A DNA stretch of 64,000 nt from Novosphingobium ovatum (GCF_009909235.1 NZ_JAAAPO010000003.1:248001-312000), one strand, 5' to 3'; shown: positions 17,386-26,529, numbered from the stretch's first letter. Numbers and translations: made by a program. Notes: generated from the letters alone by a model not told the origin.

Positions 17386-17408
17386 GCGTACACCGCGTGC
17401 ACGTACGC
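17386..17408. promoter_or_regulatory. inverted repeat in the kinase / nitrate-transporter divergent promoter region
   Basis: GCGTAC (17386-17391) and GTACGC (17403-17408) are perfect inverted copies 11 bp apart, with a GTGCAC palindrome within the spacer. It sits midway between the divergent starts at 17339 and 17476. Operator role is a guess. Confidence 0.3.
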
Positions 17409-17475
17409 GATTGGGCGCTCTGGCCGGGGGGCACGTCAAGCCGCTATTGCATTTTCCGATCCGGAGTTCGAATCC

Positions 17476-18699
17476 ATGAGTGACAAATCCTTCTGGCAAT
17501 CAGGCCATCGGCCGACGCTGATCATGGCGTTTCTGTATTTCGACGTGGCCTTCATGGTGTGGAACCTGTTGGGCCCGCTGGCGCCGATCTTTGCCAAATC
17601 GTTGGCGCTGACCCCGGCGGAAAAGGGCTTTGTCGTGGCGGTGCCCACGCTGGCTGGCGCGGTGTTGCGTCTGGTCAACGGCTTTTTGGTGGACCGCATC
17701 GGGCAAAAGCTGACCGGCACCATCGGTCAGGTGATCGTGATCGCGGGCCTGTTGGTGGCATGGCATTTCGGCGTGGCATCGATGCAGGGGCTGATCGCGG
17801 TGGGCATCGTGCTGGGCTTTGCCGGGGCCAGCTTTGCCGTGGCGCTGCCGCTGGCCAGTCGCTGGTATCCGCCCCAGCATCAGGGCAAGGCGATGGGCAT
17901 CGCGGGCATGGGCAATTCGGGCACTGTGCTGGCGGCGATTTTTGCCCCGCTGCTGGCCAAGGCCTATGGCTGGGAAAACGTGCTGGGTCTGGCGGTGGTG
18001 CCGCTGCTTGTGGTGTTCGTGGCCTATCTGGCGCTGGTAAAGGACAGCCCGCATCAGCCCCCGGCCAAATCGACCGGCGAGTATGTGAAGGGCTATTTCA
18101 AGATGCTGGGCGAAGGGGACGCCTGGTGGTTCATCCTGTTCTATGGCGTGACCTTTGGCGGCTTTGTCGGCCTGTCGGGTTCGCTGCCCAGCTGGTATGT
18201 CACGGAACTGGCGATGAGCCCGGTGCAGGCCGGTTACGCCACCGCCGCCTGTGTGTTCGCCGGATCGCTGGTGCGCCCGTTTGGCGGGGCGCTGGCCGAT
18301 CGCATCGGCGGGATCAAGACGCTCTCGGGCGTATACGCGCTGGCGGCAGTGCTGCTGGTGGTGATCTCGCTGGCGCCGATCAGCTTTTGGGTCATGTTCC
18401 CGCTGTTCTTCGCGGTGATGGGCACGCTGGGCGTGGGCAATGGCGCGGTGTTCCAGTTGGTGCCACAGCGTTTTCGTCATGAAATCGGCGTGATGACCGG
18501 CCTTGTCGGCTTTGGCGGCGGCGTTGGTGGCTTTTATCTGGCCTCTTCGCTGGGTCTGGCCAAGCAGATGACCGGCAGCATGAGCGCGGGCTTCCTGGTG
18601 TTCGCGGTGCTGGCGCTGGTGGCGCTGGCCGGGCTGACCGGCGTGAAGAAGCGCTGGCGCACGACATGGGGCGCGGCGATCAGCGGCGTGCGGATCTGA
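17476..18699 (+). CDS. narK: MFS nitrate/nitrite transporter (NarK/NasA family)
   Basis: 407 residues, about 12 membrane segments. The ATG at 17476 is preceded by CGGAG. Family marks are the start ([19 protein letters not shown]), [15 protein letters not shown] after helix 3, [31 protein letters not shown] and [15 protein letters not shown]. Proteins of this group import nitrate or exchange nitrate for nitrite. It runs divergently from the phosphatase-kinase gene and gives the cell a second nitrate uptake route besides the ABC system. No ANTAR leader is visible in front of it. The symbol is by family. Confidence 0.9.
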   Translation: MSDKSFWQSGHRPTLIMAFLYFDVAFMVWNLLGPLAPIFAKSLALTPAEKGFVVAVPTLAGAVLRLVNGFLVDRIGQKLTGTIGQVIVIAGLLVAWHFGVASMQGLIAVGIVLGFAGASFAVALPLASRWYPPQHQGKAMGIAGMGNSGTVLAAIFAPLLAKAYGWENVLGLAVVPLLVVFVAYLALVKDSPHQPPAKSTGEYVKGYFKMLGEGDAWWFILFYGVTFGGFVGLSGSLPSWYVTELAMSPVQAGYATAACVFAGSLVRPFGGALADRIGGIKTLSGVYALAAVLLVVISLAPISFWVMFPLFFAVMGTLGVGNGAVFQLVPQRFRHEIGVMTGLVGFGGGVGGFYLASSLGLAKQMTGSMSAGFLVFAVLALVALAGLTGVKKRWRTTWGAAISGVRI

Positions 18700-18823
18700 T
18701 CGGGCGCTGCGATGGGGCGCGGGGGATAGCCCGGCGCCCCATCGGGCAATCGCGGGAAAACACTTGGCGTTGGGGCATGGGTGGGGGCATAGCTGCGTCT
18801 TCCTTCGCGAAAGGCACGCCCCC

Positions 18824-19747
18824 ATGCTGATCCGCACACCCAATCTGCTGCACCCGACCGAGGCCGAGGCGACCGATGAAGCCCTGTACTGGAACCGCCG
18901 CGCGGTATTGGCGGGGTTGGTGGCAGCGGGCGCTTTGCCACAGGCAGCGCAGGCACAGACTCCTTTGCCCGCGCGGCGCACACGGACTTTGGACGAAGAG
19001 CCGACCCCGTTCGATACCGTCACCCATTACAACAATTTCTATGAATTCGGGACGGGCAAGGAAGATCCCGCGCGTACCGCGGGCCGTTTGCGCCTGCGGC
19101 CATGGACGGTGCGGGTCGAAGGCATGGTGGCCAAGCCGCAGACCATCGACATCGACCAGTTGATCCGCCAGTTTCCGCTGGAAGAGCGCGTTTATCGCCT
19201 CCGCTGTGTCGAGGCGTGGTCGATGGTGATCCCTTGGGTGGGCTTTCCCTTGGCCGCGCTGTTGCGGCAGGTGGAACCGCTGGGCAGTGCCAAATTCGTC
19301 GCCTTTGAGACTTTGCGCGATCCGCGCCAGATGCCGGGGCAAACCACGGCCGCGCTGCAATGGCCCTATGTCGAAGGCCTGCGGCTGGACGAGGCGATGC
19401 ATCCGCTGACCATGCTGGCGGTGGGGCTGTATGGCCGCACGCTGCCCGCGCAGAACGGGGCGCCGCTGCGGTTGGTGGTGCCGTGGAAATATGGCTTCAA
19501 ATCGATCAAGTCGATCGTGCGCATCCGTTTGCTCGACCGTCAGCCGCCGACCAGCTGGAACCTGTCCGCGCCCAATGAATATGGCTTTTTTGCCAATGTG
19601 AACCCCGATGTTGATCACCCCCGCTGGACGCAATCGCGCGAAAGGCGGATTGGCGATTGGTTCCCGCGCCGCACGCTGCCATTCAATGGCTATGGCGCAG
19701 AGGTGGCGGGGCTGTATCGCGGCATGAATCTGGCGCGCTACTACTGA
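18824..19747 (+). CDS. msrP: protein-methionine-sulfoxide reductase catalytic subunit MsrP (YedY)
   Basis: 307 residues from the ATG at 18824. The twin-arginine signal ([13 protein letters not shown] ... AQA) sends the folded Mo-enzyme to the periplasm. The [14 protein letters not shown] block, the molybdenum-ligand Cys in [15 protein letters not shown] (near residue 130) and [13 protein letters not shown] match the YedY family. It reduces methionine sulfoxide in periplasmic proteins. Its stop overlaps the msrQ start (TGATG). Confidence 0.94.
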   Translation: MLIRTPNLLHPTEAEATDEALYWNRRAVLAGLVAAGALPQAAQAQTPLPARRTRTLDEEPTPFDTVTHYNNFYEFGTGKEDPARTAGRLRLRPWTVRVEGMVAKPQTIDIDQLIRQFPLEERVYRLRCVEAWSMVIPWVGFPLAALLRQVEPLGSAKFVAFETLRDPRQMPGQTTAALQWPYVEGLRLDEAMHPLTMLAVGLYGRTLPAQNGAPLRLVVPWKYGFKSIKSIVRIRLLDRQPPTSWNLSAPNEYGFFANVNPDVDHPRWTQSRERRIGDWFPRRTLPFNGYGAEVAGLYRGMNLARYY

Positions 19748-20385
19748 TGCGTCCGATGGCGCGGTGGGCTGTGCGTTGGGGCGTACAACTGGCGATGGCG
19801 CTGCCGCTGGCGGTGCTGGTGGCGCGCTGGGGCGCGATGGCGTGGGGGCTGTCGCCCCGCGCGGCGGGCCTGACGGCCGAGCCTGTGGCTGAAACGATCA
19901 ACCAACTGGGCCTGTGGGCGCTGCGGGCGTTGTGGCTGACGCTGGCCGTGACGCCTTTGCGCGCGGTGACGGGGTGGAATTGGCTGGCGGCGTGGCGGCG
20001 GCCTCTGGGCCTATGGTGCTTTGCCTATGCCACGCTGCATCTGATGGTCTATGTCGGGCTGGACATGCTGGGCGATCTGGGATTGCTGTGGGCCGACGTG
20101 GTCAAGCACCGCTTTATCCTGCTGGGCATGGCGGGATGGGTGATGCTCTTGCCGCTGGCGCTGACCTCGCCGCGCGCGGTGGCGCGTTGGCTGGGCGGGC
20201 GGCGGTGGCGGGTGCTGCACCGGCTGGCCTATGTGGCGGGACTTGCGGTGGCGGTGCATTTCCTCCTGCGGGTCAAGGGCTTCCAGATCGAGCCATGGAT
20301 ATATGCCGGCCTGCTGGCGCTGTTGCTGGGGCTGCGCCGGTGGCCGGCGCGCGCGATAATGCATTGGACGCGCCCGCGCGCATGA
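19747..20385 (+). CDS. msrQ: haem-binding membrane subunit MsrQ (YedZ)
   Basis: 212 residues from the ATG at 19747, which shares its A with the msrP stop. About six membrane helices are visible. Conserved elements include TPLRAVTGWNWLAAWRRPLG, YATLHLMVYVGLDM (haem His), KHRFILLGMAGWVML and RWRVLHRLAYVAGLAVAVHF (second His pair). It passes electrons from the respiratory chain to MsrP across the inner membrane. Confidence 0.94.
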   Translation: MRPMARWAVRWGVQLAMALPLAVLVARWGAMAWGLSPRAAGLTAEPVAETINQLGLWALRALWLTLAVTPLRAVTGWNWLAAWRRPLGLWCFAYATLHLMVYVGLDMLGDLGLLWADVVKHRFILLGMAGWVMLLPLALTSPRAVARWLGGRRWRVLHRLAYVAGLAVAVHFLLRVKGFQIEPWIYAGLLALLLGLRRWPARAIMHWTRPRA

Positions 20386-20472
20386 TGTAACGGCCGCCCA
20401 CCGGCAGATGTCCCGCATCAAGCCCTGTCGGCTGAGAGTCCTTGTGCTCCCGCTTGGTTGGGGGCAGGTTTG

Positions 20473-21021
20473 ATGATCCACCGTGACCGCAAGGCCTTTG
20501 TCCAAGGCGAAGAAGCATGGCCCGCCGACCCGCGTTTGGCTGCGCTGTGGCAGGCGCATACGACGATGGTGGCCGGGTGCCGGATGCTGATCGCGCGCGC
20601 CGCATCGGATATCGCCCCCACCGCGCCGATCAATGTGCGGATGCGGATGGCGGGCAATCATCTCAAGGAACTGGACCGTTTTCTGGCGCTGTTGTTGCGC
20701 GCGCGCGGGCAGGTGTTGCGCACGGCGGGCGGGCGTGGGGCCATGATGCCGCCGCGATTGCAGGCGTGCTGGCCCCGGTTGCGGGCGGTGCGGCGGTTGC
20801 GGCTGGCAGCCAGCGACAGCCTGAGCGCATTGAGCGGCACCGGCCTGCGGCGCGATCTGGCGATGGCGGCCTGTGGTGTGGGTGGTCCGGCAGCCCCCGC
20901 GCCCGCCCCGGTCGAGATCGGCGATGCGGCATTGGCGGAAATTGCCCGCTTCTATCTGTTTCTGGCCGAGGCTTTGGTGATTGTGCATCTGCCTCCGGTC
21001 GAGCAACACGTCGCTCCGTAA
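20473..21021 (+). CDS. uncharacterised protein
   Basis: 182 residues from the ATG at 20473. No family is recognised and no signal peptide or membrane span is obvious. The middle is rich in Arg and Leu (helical, RMAGNHLKELDRFLALLLRA). Two other frames are open over part of it, so coding status is not certain. It ends 3 bp before the convergent nrtR-like gene. The 87 bp upstream hold no clear promoter. Confidence 0.45.
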   Translation: MIHRDRKAFVQGEEAWPADPRLAALWQAHTTMVAGCRMLIARAASDIAPTAPINVRMRMAGNHLKELDRFLALLLRARGQVLRTAGGRGAMMPPRLQACWPRLRAVRRLRLAASDSLSALSGTGLRRDLAMAACGVGGPAAPAPAPVEIGDAALAEIARFYLFLAEALVIVHLPPVEQHVAP

Positions 21022-21024
21022 CCG

Positions 21025-21678
21025 TCAGTCGGCCTGGCGGTACAGTTCGGCCGGGCGAAAGGCGGTCTCGGTCTCGCGCGTGCCGGTGGGGGTGATCCAG
21101 CCGCTGTCCAGCATCCGCCGGCGAAAGGCGGGCTTGTGAAAACGGGTGCCGGCAATCGCTTCATGCACGGCTTGCAGATCGCGCAGGGTGAAGCGCGCGG
21201 GCAACAGCGCCAGCGCGATCGGCGTATAGGCCAATTTCCCCCGCAACCGTTCCAGCGCCAGCGCGACGATGGCGTCATGGTCAAATCCCAGCGGCGCGGG
21301 CAGGGCCTCTATCGGCATCAGCGCCAGATCATCGCGGGCGGCGACCGCCTGCGTAAGGCCCGCGGCGGGCAATAGCGCGAAATAGGCGACACTGACCACC
21401 CGCAGGCGCGGATCACGGCCGGGCGCGCCAAAAGTATACAGTTGCTCCAGCCATGCGGCGCGCTCGCTGGCCAGCCCGGCCTTGGCGGTCAGCACGCGGC
21501 GGGCGGCATCGTCCAATGTTTCCTGTGCGGCGACAAAGCCGCCCGGCAGCACCCACTGTCCGGCAAAGGGCGCCGCATCGCGCCGCTGCAACAGCACCGC
21601 CAATTGCCCATCGATCAGGCTCATCAGCACCAGATCAACGGTCACGGCCATTGGCGGAAATGAGGGGGTGTCGGTCAT
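21025..21678 (-). CDS. nrtR: NrtR-type Nudix-related transcriptional regulator of NAD metabolism
   Basis: 217 residues. The N-terminal Nudix fold includes LQRRDAAPFAGQWVLPGGFV, but the Nudix box is broken: where an active enzyme has RE..EE, this reads RVLTAKAGL. The C-terminal part (about 150-215; LRDLQAVHEAIAG, FRRRMLDSGWI) is the winged helix of NrtR. Loss of catalysis plus a DNA-binding tail is the NrtR signature. These repressors sense ADP-ribose or NAD and control salvage genes. It is divergent from nadM and nadV. Confidence 0.85.
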   Translation of the reverse strand: MTDTPSFPPMAVTVDLVLMSLIDGQLAVLLQRRDAAPFAGQWVLPGGFVAAQETLDDAARRVLTAKAGLASERAAWLEQLYTFGAPGRDPRLRVVSVAYFALLPAAGLTQAVAARDDLALMPIEALPAPLGFDHDAIVALALERLRGKLAYTPIALALLPARFTLRDLQAVHEAIAGTRFHKPAFRRRMLDSGWITPTGTRETETAFRPAELYRQAD

Positions 21679-21680
21679 GG

Positions 21681-21730
21681 TGCGATCTTATAACTTGACT
21701 GGATATAAGTCAAATGCGAATAAGGTCGCA
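21681..21730. promoter_or_regulatory. nested inverted repeats, probable NrtR operator
   Basis: Inner repeat TTGACT (21695-21700) and AGTCAA (21708-21713). Outer arms TGCGATCTTAT (21681-21691) and ATAAGGTCGCA (21720-21730) pair with one mismatch. It fills the 102-bp gap between the divergent nrtR and nadM starts, where an autoregulatory operator would be expected. Confidence 0.55.
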
Positions 21731-21780
21731 TAGCGAGTCGGGGAGTCCGGCTTGCCCATTTTGTCCAGGGAGCCTGCGAC

Positions 21781-22845
21781 ATGAGCACCATTGATTTTGG
21801 CGTCTTCATCGGGCGCTTTCAGCCGCTGCATATCGGCCATGAACATGTGATCGCACACGCGCTGGAACGCTGTGACCGGCTGATCGTGCTGGTCGGATCG
21901 GCCAATGTGGCGCGCGATCCGCGCAACCCCTTTACCTATGCCGAACGGGCCGCGATGCTGCGCGGGGCGTTTCCCGATGCGGTGGCGGCGGGGCGGTTGA
22001 TCATCGCGCCGCTGGACGATCACCTCTATTCCGACACCGCATGGGTGGCGCAGGTGCAACGCAGCGTGCGCGCCCTTGTGCTGGAGCATGGCAATGGGGG
22101 CGGGTTCCACACCCACGGGCTGGCCGATTTCCGCGTTGCGCTGACCGGCTTTGGCAAGGACGCTTCGTCCTATTACCTCAAGCTGTTCCCCGAATGGGCC
22201 AACCTGCAAATTGACAGCCAATACGGCACCTTCTCGTCCAGCGATGTGCGCAGCCGCTATTTCCAGCGCATTCCAGAGGTGCCGGCCGCGATTCTGTCGG
22301 CTGGCGTGGCCGATTTCCTGCGCGGCTTCATGCTGGGCGAAACGTTCCGTGCCCTGCTGGAGGAGGCCGAGTTTCTGGCCGCCTATCCGGCGCAATGGGG
22401 GCGCGGGCCATTTGTCACGGCGGACGCGGTGGTGGTGCAATCGGGGCATATCCTGCTGGTCGAACGTGGCCGCGCACCGGGCAAGGGCTTGCTGGCGCTG
22501 CCCGGTGGCTTTGTAAACCCCGACGAGCGGATCCGCGACGCTGCCATCCGCGAGCTTCGTGAGGAGACATCGATCAGCGACGCCAAGGGGCAGATCCCGC
22601 CCGCCATGCTGGCCAGCTTTATCGAGGACGCGCGCACCCGTGTGTTCGATGCGCCGGGGCGGTCGCTGCGGGGACGGATCATTACGCATGCCTTTCTGTT
22701 CCGCCTGCCCGAACGGCGGCAATTGTTCGCGGTCAAGGGCGGCGATGATGCGGCCCACGCGCGCTGGTACCGCTTTGGCGACCTGTCGCCCGAGATGCTG
22801 TTCGAGGACCATTGGGCGATCATCGAGGAGATGGCCGACCTTTAA
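21781..22845 (+). CDS. nadM: bifunctional nicotinamide-nucleotide adenylyltransferase / Nudix hydrolase
   Basis: 354 residues; AGGGAG precedes the ATG. The N-terminal domain has the nucleotidyltransferase motif GRFQPLHIGHEHVI and the SSSDVRSRYF C-motif (about 160), making NAD from NMN and ATP. The C-terminal Nudix domain (about 215-350) keeps an intact box: GGFVNPDERIRDAA followed by IRELREETSI. It probably cleaves ADP-ribose. NadM-Nudix fusions are known from Francisella and cyanobacteria. It lies 65 bp before nadV. Confidence 0.93.
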   Translation: MSTIDFGVFIGRFQPLHIGHEHVIAHALERCDRLIVLVGSANVARDPRNPFTYAERAAMLRGAFPDAVAAGRLIIAPLDDHLYSDTAWVAQVQRSVRALVLEHGNGGGFHTHGLADFRVALTGFGKDASSYYLKLFPEWANLQIDSQYGTFSSSDVRSRYFQRIPEVPAAILSAGVADFLRGFMLGETFRALLEEAEFLAAYPAQWGRGPFVTADAVVVQSGHILLVERGRAPGKGLLALPGGFVNPDERIRDAAIRELREETSISDAKGQIPPAMLASFIEDARTRVFDAPGRSLRGRIITHAFLFRLPERRQLFAVKGGDDAAHARWYRFGDLSPEMLFEDHWAIIEEMADL

Positions 22846-22910
22846 GGGCCGACCTGTAACGGGCCAGCGGGGGAGTCCCGCAAGTGGCCCATCTGTGAGG
22901 AGTTCACACC

Positions 22911-24293
22911 ATGACCAATCTGATTCTGGCCACCGACAGCTACAAGCACAGCCATTTTCGCCAATACCCGCCCGAAACCCGCGCCATCAGCGCCTATGTC
23001 GAGGCGCGGGTCAATGATTTCGCCGATGCGGTCGTGTTCTTTGGCTTGCAGGCGTTCATCATCGACTATCTGGCGCGGCCGATCACAGCCGCCGACATCG
23101 ACGAGGCCGAGGCGATCTGCGCCGCCCATGGCGAGCCGTTCAACCGCGCCGGATGGGAGATCGTGCTGAACGATCACGCCGGCTTCCTGCCGATCGAGAT
23201 CCGCGCCTTGCCCGAAGGGATGGTGGTGCCCGCTGGCGTGCCGCTGTTGCAGGTCGAAACCACCGATCCGCGCCTCCCGTGGCTGGCGACCTTTATCGAG
23301 ACGGCGCTGTTGCGGGGTATCTGGTACCCCACCACGGTCGCTACACTCAGCCGCCAATGCCGCCAGATCATCGCGGCGGGACTGGAACGCACCAGCGATG
23401 ATCCGGCTGGGCAATTGCCGTTCAAGCTGCACGATTTCGGCGCGCGTGGGGTCAGCAGCGCGCAGAGTGCGGGCTTGGGCGGGATGGCGCATCTGGTGAA
23501 CTTCATGGGCACCGACACGATGGAGGCCCTGTTGGCCGCGCGGCGGTATTATGACGCGGATATGGCGGGCTTCTCCATTCCCGCGGCCGAGCACAGCACG
23601 ATCACCAGCTGGGGCCCGGCGCGCGAACAGGCCGCCTATGCCAATATGCTGGACGCGTTTGACGGCGTGGTGGCGGTGGTGTCCGACAGCTATGATCTGG
23701 ATGCGGCGTTGGGCGGCATCTGGGGAGGCACTTTGCGCGATCGGGTGCTGGCACGCGATGGCACGCTGGTGGTGCGGCCCGACAGTGGCGATCCGGTGGA
23801 TACGCCGTTGCGGGTGATCGAAGGGCTGTGGGACGCCTTTGGCGGGACGGTGAATGGCAAGGGCTATCGCGTGCTCGACAGCCATGTGCGGGTGATACAG
23901 GGCGACGGGATGACCCGCGACAGCATCGCGCGGCTGATCGACCGGCTGATCGGGGCTGGCTATGCCGTGGACAACATTGCCTTTGGCATGGGGGGCGGGC
24001 TGTTGCAGCAGGTCAACCGAGACACCTTGCGCTTTGCCATGAAGGCGAACGCGATGCGCGATGCTGATGGGGTGTGGCACGACATCGCCAAAACCCCCGC
24101 CACCGATCCGACCAAGGCCAGCAAGGCCGGACGGCAAGCGGTGGTGTTGCGTGATGGCCAGATGCGCGCGGCGGCGATGGATGGCGTGGCCGATGCCGAC
24201 AATCTGTTGGTGCCGGTATGGCGCAATGGCACGCTGTTGGTCCGCCACAGCTTTGACGCGGTGCGTGCCCGTGCGGCGGGGGGCGTGGTTTAA
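22911..24293 (+). CDS. nadV: nicotinamide phosphoribosyltransferase
   Basis: 460 residues; AGGAG precedes the ATG. It makes NMN from nicotinamide and PRPP, the step before NadM. Typical segments are TDSYKHSHFRQYPPETR, the HDFGARGVSSAQSAGLGGMA block near residue 177, IPAAEHSTITSWG near 225 and VVRPDSGDPVDTPL near 290. Length fits bacterial NadV/Nampt. The last 4 bp overlap the convergent decarboxylase gene. Confidence 0.94.
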   Translation: MTNLILATDSYKHSHFRQYPPETRAISAYVEARVNDFADAVVFFGLQAFIIDYLARPITAADIDEAEAICAAHGEPFNRAGWEIVLNDHAGFLPIEIRALPEGMVVPAGVPLLQVETTDPRLPWLATFIETALLRGIWYPTTVATLSRQCRQIIAAGLERTSDDPAGQLPFKLHDFGARGVSSAQSAGLGGMAHLVNFMGTDTMEALLAARRYYDADMAGFSIPAAEHSTITSWGPAREQAAYANMLDAFDGVVAVVSDSYDLDAALGGIWGGTLRDRVLARDGTLVVRPDSGDPVDTPLRVIEGLWDAFGGTVNGKGYRVLDSHVRVIQGDGMTRDSIARLIDRLIGAGYAVDNIAFGMGGGLLQQVNRDTLRFAMKANAMRDADGVWHDIAKTPATDPTKASKAGRQAVVLRDGQMRAAAMDGVADADNLLVPVWRNGTLLVRHSFDAVRARAAGGVV

Positions 24294-25843
24294 TCCACCA
24301 CCGCCTCGACCAATGTCGGACCGGGTGTCGCCAGTGACCAGCGCAGCGCTTCCTCCAGGCGCGCAAGGTCGCTGGCGCGCCGCGCCGCCACCCCATGCCC
24401 TGTGGCCAGATGGACAAAGTCCAGCTCGGGGAAATGGGTGCCCACCACCTGTTGCATGCCAAACTGGCGGCCGAAGTTGTGCAGCGCTTCGTACCGGCCG
24501 TTTTTGATGATCAGGAAACTGATGTTGGCGCCCCATTGCGCCGCCGCATGCAACCCCTGAATGGCATACATGGCCGAGCCATCGCCCAGCACCGCGATCA
24601 CTTTGGCATCGGGCCGGGCCAGCGCCATGCCCACGGCGGCGGGCAGGCCATGGCCCAATCCGCCGCTGGCCGTGGTATAGAACGTGTCGGGGGCGATGAT
24701 CGGCAAATGGTCGTGCATGGCTCCCCGACTGGAGGGGGCTTCCTCGACGATGATGCTGTCGGGCGTGCGCAGCGCGGCCAGCAGGCGCAGGACATGGGCG
24801 TCCCGCATCCCGCCATCACTCAGCGCTGCGGGCAGGGCGCGCGGCGGCGGGGCCGGGCGTATGGGCGCGGGATGGTTCAACAGCATCGCCACCGCGCGAT
24901 CCACCTGTGCGACGATGGCGCTGCCCACCGGGGCCCATGCGGCATGGACATGGTTGTCGCCAATCATCCAGACCTTGGTGTCATCAGCAATGTGCGGGCC
25001 GTGGCCTTCGACGTGGTACAGGTGCATCGGCCCACCCAGCGCCAGCACCATGTCATGCCCGGCCAGCTGGCGCACAATCGCCTCGCGCCCGGCGGTCAGG
25101 AAACCGGCGAACAGCGGGTGGTTTTCCGGGAAGGCGCAGCGGGCCGACATGGGCGCAACCCAGACCCGCGCCTGATGGTGTTGCGCCAAGGCGATGATCT
25201 CTTCCCATGCCCCATCGCGCGCCGCGCCGGCACCCACCACAATCGCGGGCGCGCGCGCGGCGGCCAGATCGGCGGCGCAGGCGGCGATGGCCTCTGGCGC
25301 GGGCAGGCGATGGGTATGGATGGTGCGCGGCGGGCAGGGCGTTGCGGGGCGCTCCCAATCGTCAATCGGGATCGAGACAAAGGTCGGGCCACAAGGCGGC
25401 TCCATCGCCACGGCCCATGCGCGGTGGATGGCGGCGGGCACGTCCTCTCCGCGCGCCGGTTCGCAGGACCATTTGACAAAGGGGCGGGGGAATTCGCTGG
25501 CCCGCTCGGCATAGAGGAAGGGTTCATAGGGCAGGATTGACCGCGCCTGTTGCCCGGCGGTCACCACCAGCGGCGTCTGGTTTTTCCACGCGGTGAACAG
25601 ATTGCCCAACGCATGCCCCGTGCCTGCCGAACTGTGCAGGTTGACCAAAGCCGCGCGGCCGCTCCCTTGGGCATAGCCATCGGCCATGCCCAGCACCACG
25701 CTTTCCTGCAGGCCCATGACATAGCGGAAATCAGCGGGAAAATCGCGGAACATCGGCAGTTCGGTCGACCCCGGATTGCCAAAGATCGTGGTCATCCCCA
25801 AGGCGCGCAACAGGGCCATGGTTTCATCGCGGACGGTGGACAT
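24290..25843 (-). CDS. benzoylformate decarboxylase-like ThDP enzyme
   Basis: 517 residues from the ATG at 25841-25843, preceded by AGGAGAGAG. The N-terminal Glu (GLQESVVLGMADGYAQ), the LHSSAGTGHALGNLF loop near residue 70 and the C-terminal ThDP/Mg motif (LGDGSAMYAIQGLHAAAQWG ending at N) are clear. The HSSAGTGH segment resembles benzoylformate decarboxylase more than acetolactate synthase. Expected reaction: a 2-oxo-2-aryl acid to an aryl aldehyde and CO2. It is a single gene, tail-to-tail with nadV; substrate is unproven. Confidence 0.8.
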   Translation of the reverse strand: MSTVRDETMALLRALGMTTIFGNPGSTELPMFRDFPADFRYVMGLQESVVLGMADGYAQGSGRAALVNLHSSAGTGHALGNLFTAWKNQTPLVVTAGQQARSILPYEPFLYAERASEFPRPFVKWSCEPARGEDVPAAIHRAWAVAMEPPCGPTFVSIPIDDWERPATPCPPRTIHTHRLPAPEAIAACAADLAAARAPAIVVGAGAARDGAWEEIIALAQHHQARVWVAPMSARCAFPENHPLFAGFLTAGREAIVRQLAGHDMVLALGGPMHLYHVEGHGPHIADDTKVWMIGDNHVHAAWAPVGSAIVAQVDRAVAMLLNHPAPIRPAPPPRALPAALSDGGMRDAHVLRLLAALRTPDSIIVEEAPSSRGAMHDHLPIIAPDTFYTTASGGLGHGLPAAVGMALARPDAKVIAVLGDGSAMYAIQGLHAAAQWGANISFLIIKNGRYEALHNFGRQFGMQQVVGTHFPELDFVHLATGHGVAARRASDLARLEEALRWSLATPGPTLVEAVVD

Positions 25844-25933
25844 GCTCTCTCCTGCGGCCTTTGCCTTTGGCCTTTGGCACAGGGTGCCTGCCGCGCGTGG
25901 TCGCGACAATGGGTTTTTGCAGATGGGTGGTTT

Positions 25934-26317
25934 TTAACGCGGGTGACGGGCGGCCAGCGCGATCCCGGCCAGATTCTGCTGCCGCTTGACCCAGCGGACG
26001 CGGGGGCGCGCGTCTGTGCCCACCTGCGCCAGCAAGGCGGCGGCATGGGGATGCGCGGTCTGGCCAGTGGTCAGCGCGTGTTGCGCCTGTATGATCACTT
26101 CGCGCGCGTCACCAATCAGGGTGTAATGCGTCAGCCCGCTGTCCTGCGCCAACCGCACCGCCCACAACAGCGCCAGCCATTCCGCGTCATGATTTGATCC
26201 GTGCCCCAAGGCCGCGCGATAATGGGGCTGGCCACGGATCACCACGGCTGCCTCGATCGGGCCGGGGTTGGGGCGGCATCCGCCGTCGAAAAACACCTTT
26301 GCGCAGGGCTGGGTCAT
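25934..26317 (-). CDS. RNase H-like protein
   Basis: 127 residues from the ATG at 26315-26317. The RNase H fold is visible: VFFDGGCRPNPGP (first Asp), HDAEWLALLWAVRLA (Glu), YTLIGDAREVI (second Asp). The fourth acidic residue, normally Asp after N-x-x-A, appears to be Gly (NLAGIALAARH). It could be a weak or altered nuclease. It lies divergent from the exported protein at 26530 with a 212-bp gap. Confidence 0.75.
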   Translation of the reverse strand: MTQPCAKVFFDGGCRPNPGPIEAAVVIRGQPHYRAALGHGSNHDAEWLALLWAVRLAQDSGLTHYTLIGDAREVIIQAQHALTTGQTAHPHAAALLAQVGTDARPRVRWVKRQQNLAGIALAARHPR

Positions 26318-26465
26318 GTCGGGCGGCCTAGCCGAGGCGGCCTGTGGCGCGCAAGCGAATCGCGGGCGGTCCCACCCGACTGCGCCTGCGCCATGTGGGG
26401 CCATTCCGTGGCGGGCTGGGCCGGGCCGTACCGGCGGTTTTTCTCCATGGCATTGATCCCCCCTT

Positions 26466-26487
26466 CTAAGCTTGGGCTAAGTTTGGG
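26466..26487 (+). promoter_or_regulatory. 11-bp tandem direct repeat, probable OmpR-family regulator site
   Basis: CTAAGCTTGGG (26466-26476) is followed directly by CTAAGTTTGGG (26477-26487), 10 of 11 identical. Two half-sites with 11-bp period are how OmpR/PmrA/QseB-type regulators bind. It lies 43-64 bp before the first gene of an operon that ends in such a regulator. Confidence 0.5.
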
Positions 26488-26529
26488 GGGGCATAGCGCG
26501 CACATCACCAACGCAAGAAAGCAGGTTTG

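Noticed and set aside
17420..17460. A sigma54 promoter before the nitrate transporter (GGCACG ... TTGCA).
   Set aside because: The spacing between the GG and GC elements is wrong for -24/-12.
17463..17475. GGAGTTCGAATCC just before the nitrate transporter start looks like a tRNA T-arm.
   Set aside because: No acceptor stem, anticodon arm or CCA; the 5-bp stem does not form. It is short enough to arise by chance, and no integrase or att partner is nearby.
17302..17475. A longer start for the MFS nitrate transporter.
   Set aside because: The extension crosses the divergent promoter region and lies before the first helix. The ATG at 17476 has a ribosome site and gives the family's normal N-terminus.
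15540..17483. A 647-codon open frame on the plus strand opposite the phosphatase-kinase gene.
   Set aside because: It mirrors a gene with clear PP2C and kinase motifs and has no recognisable domain.
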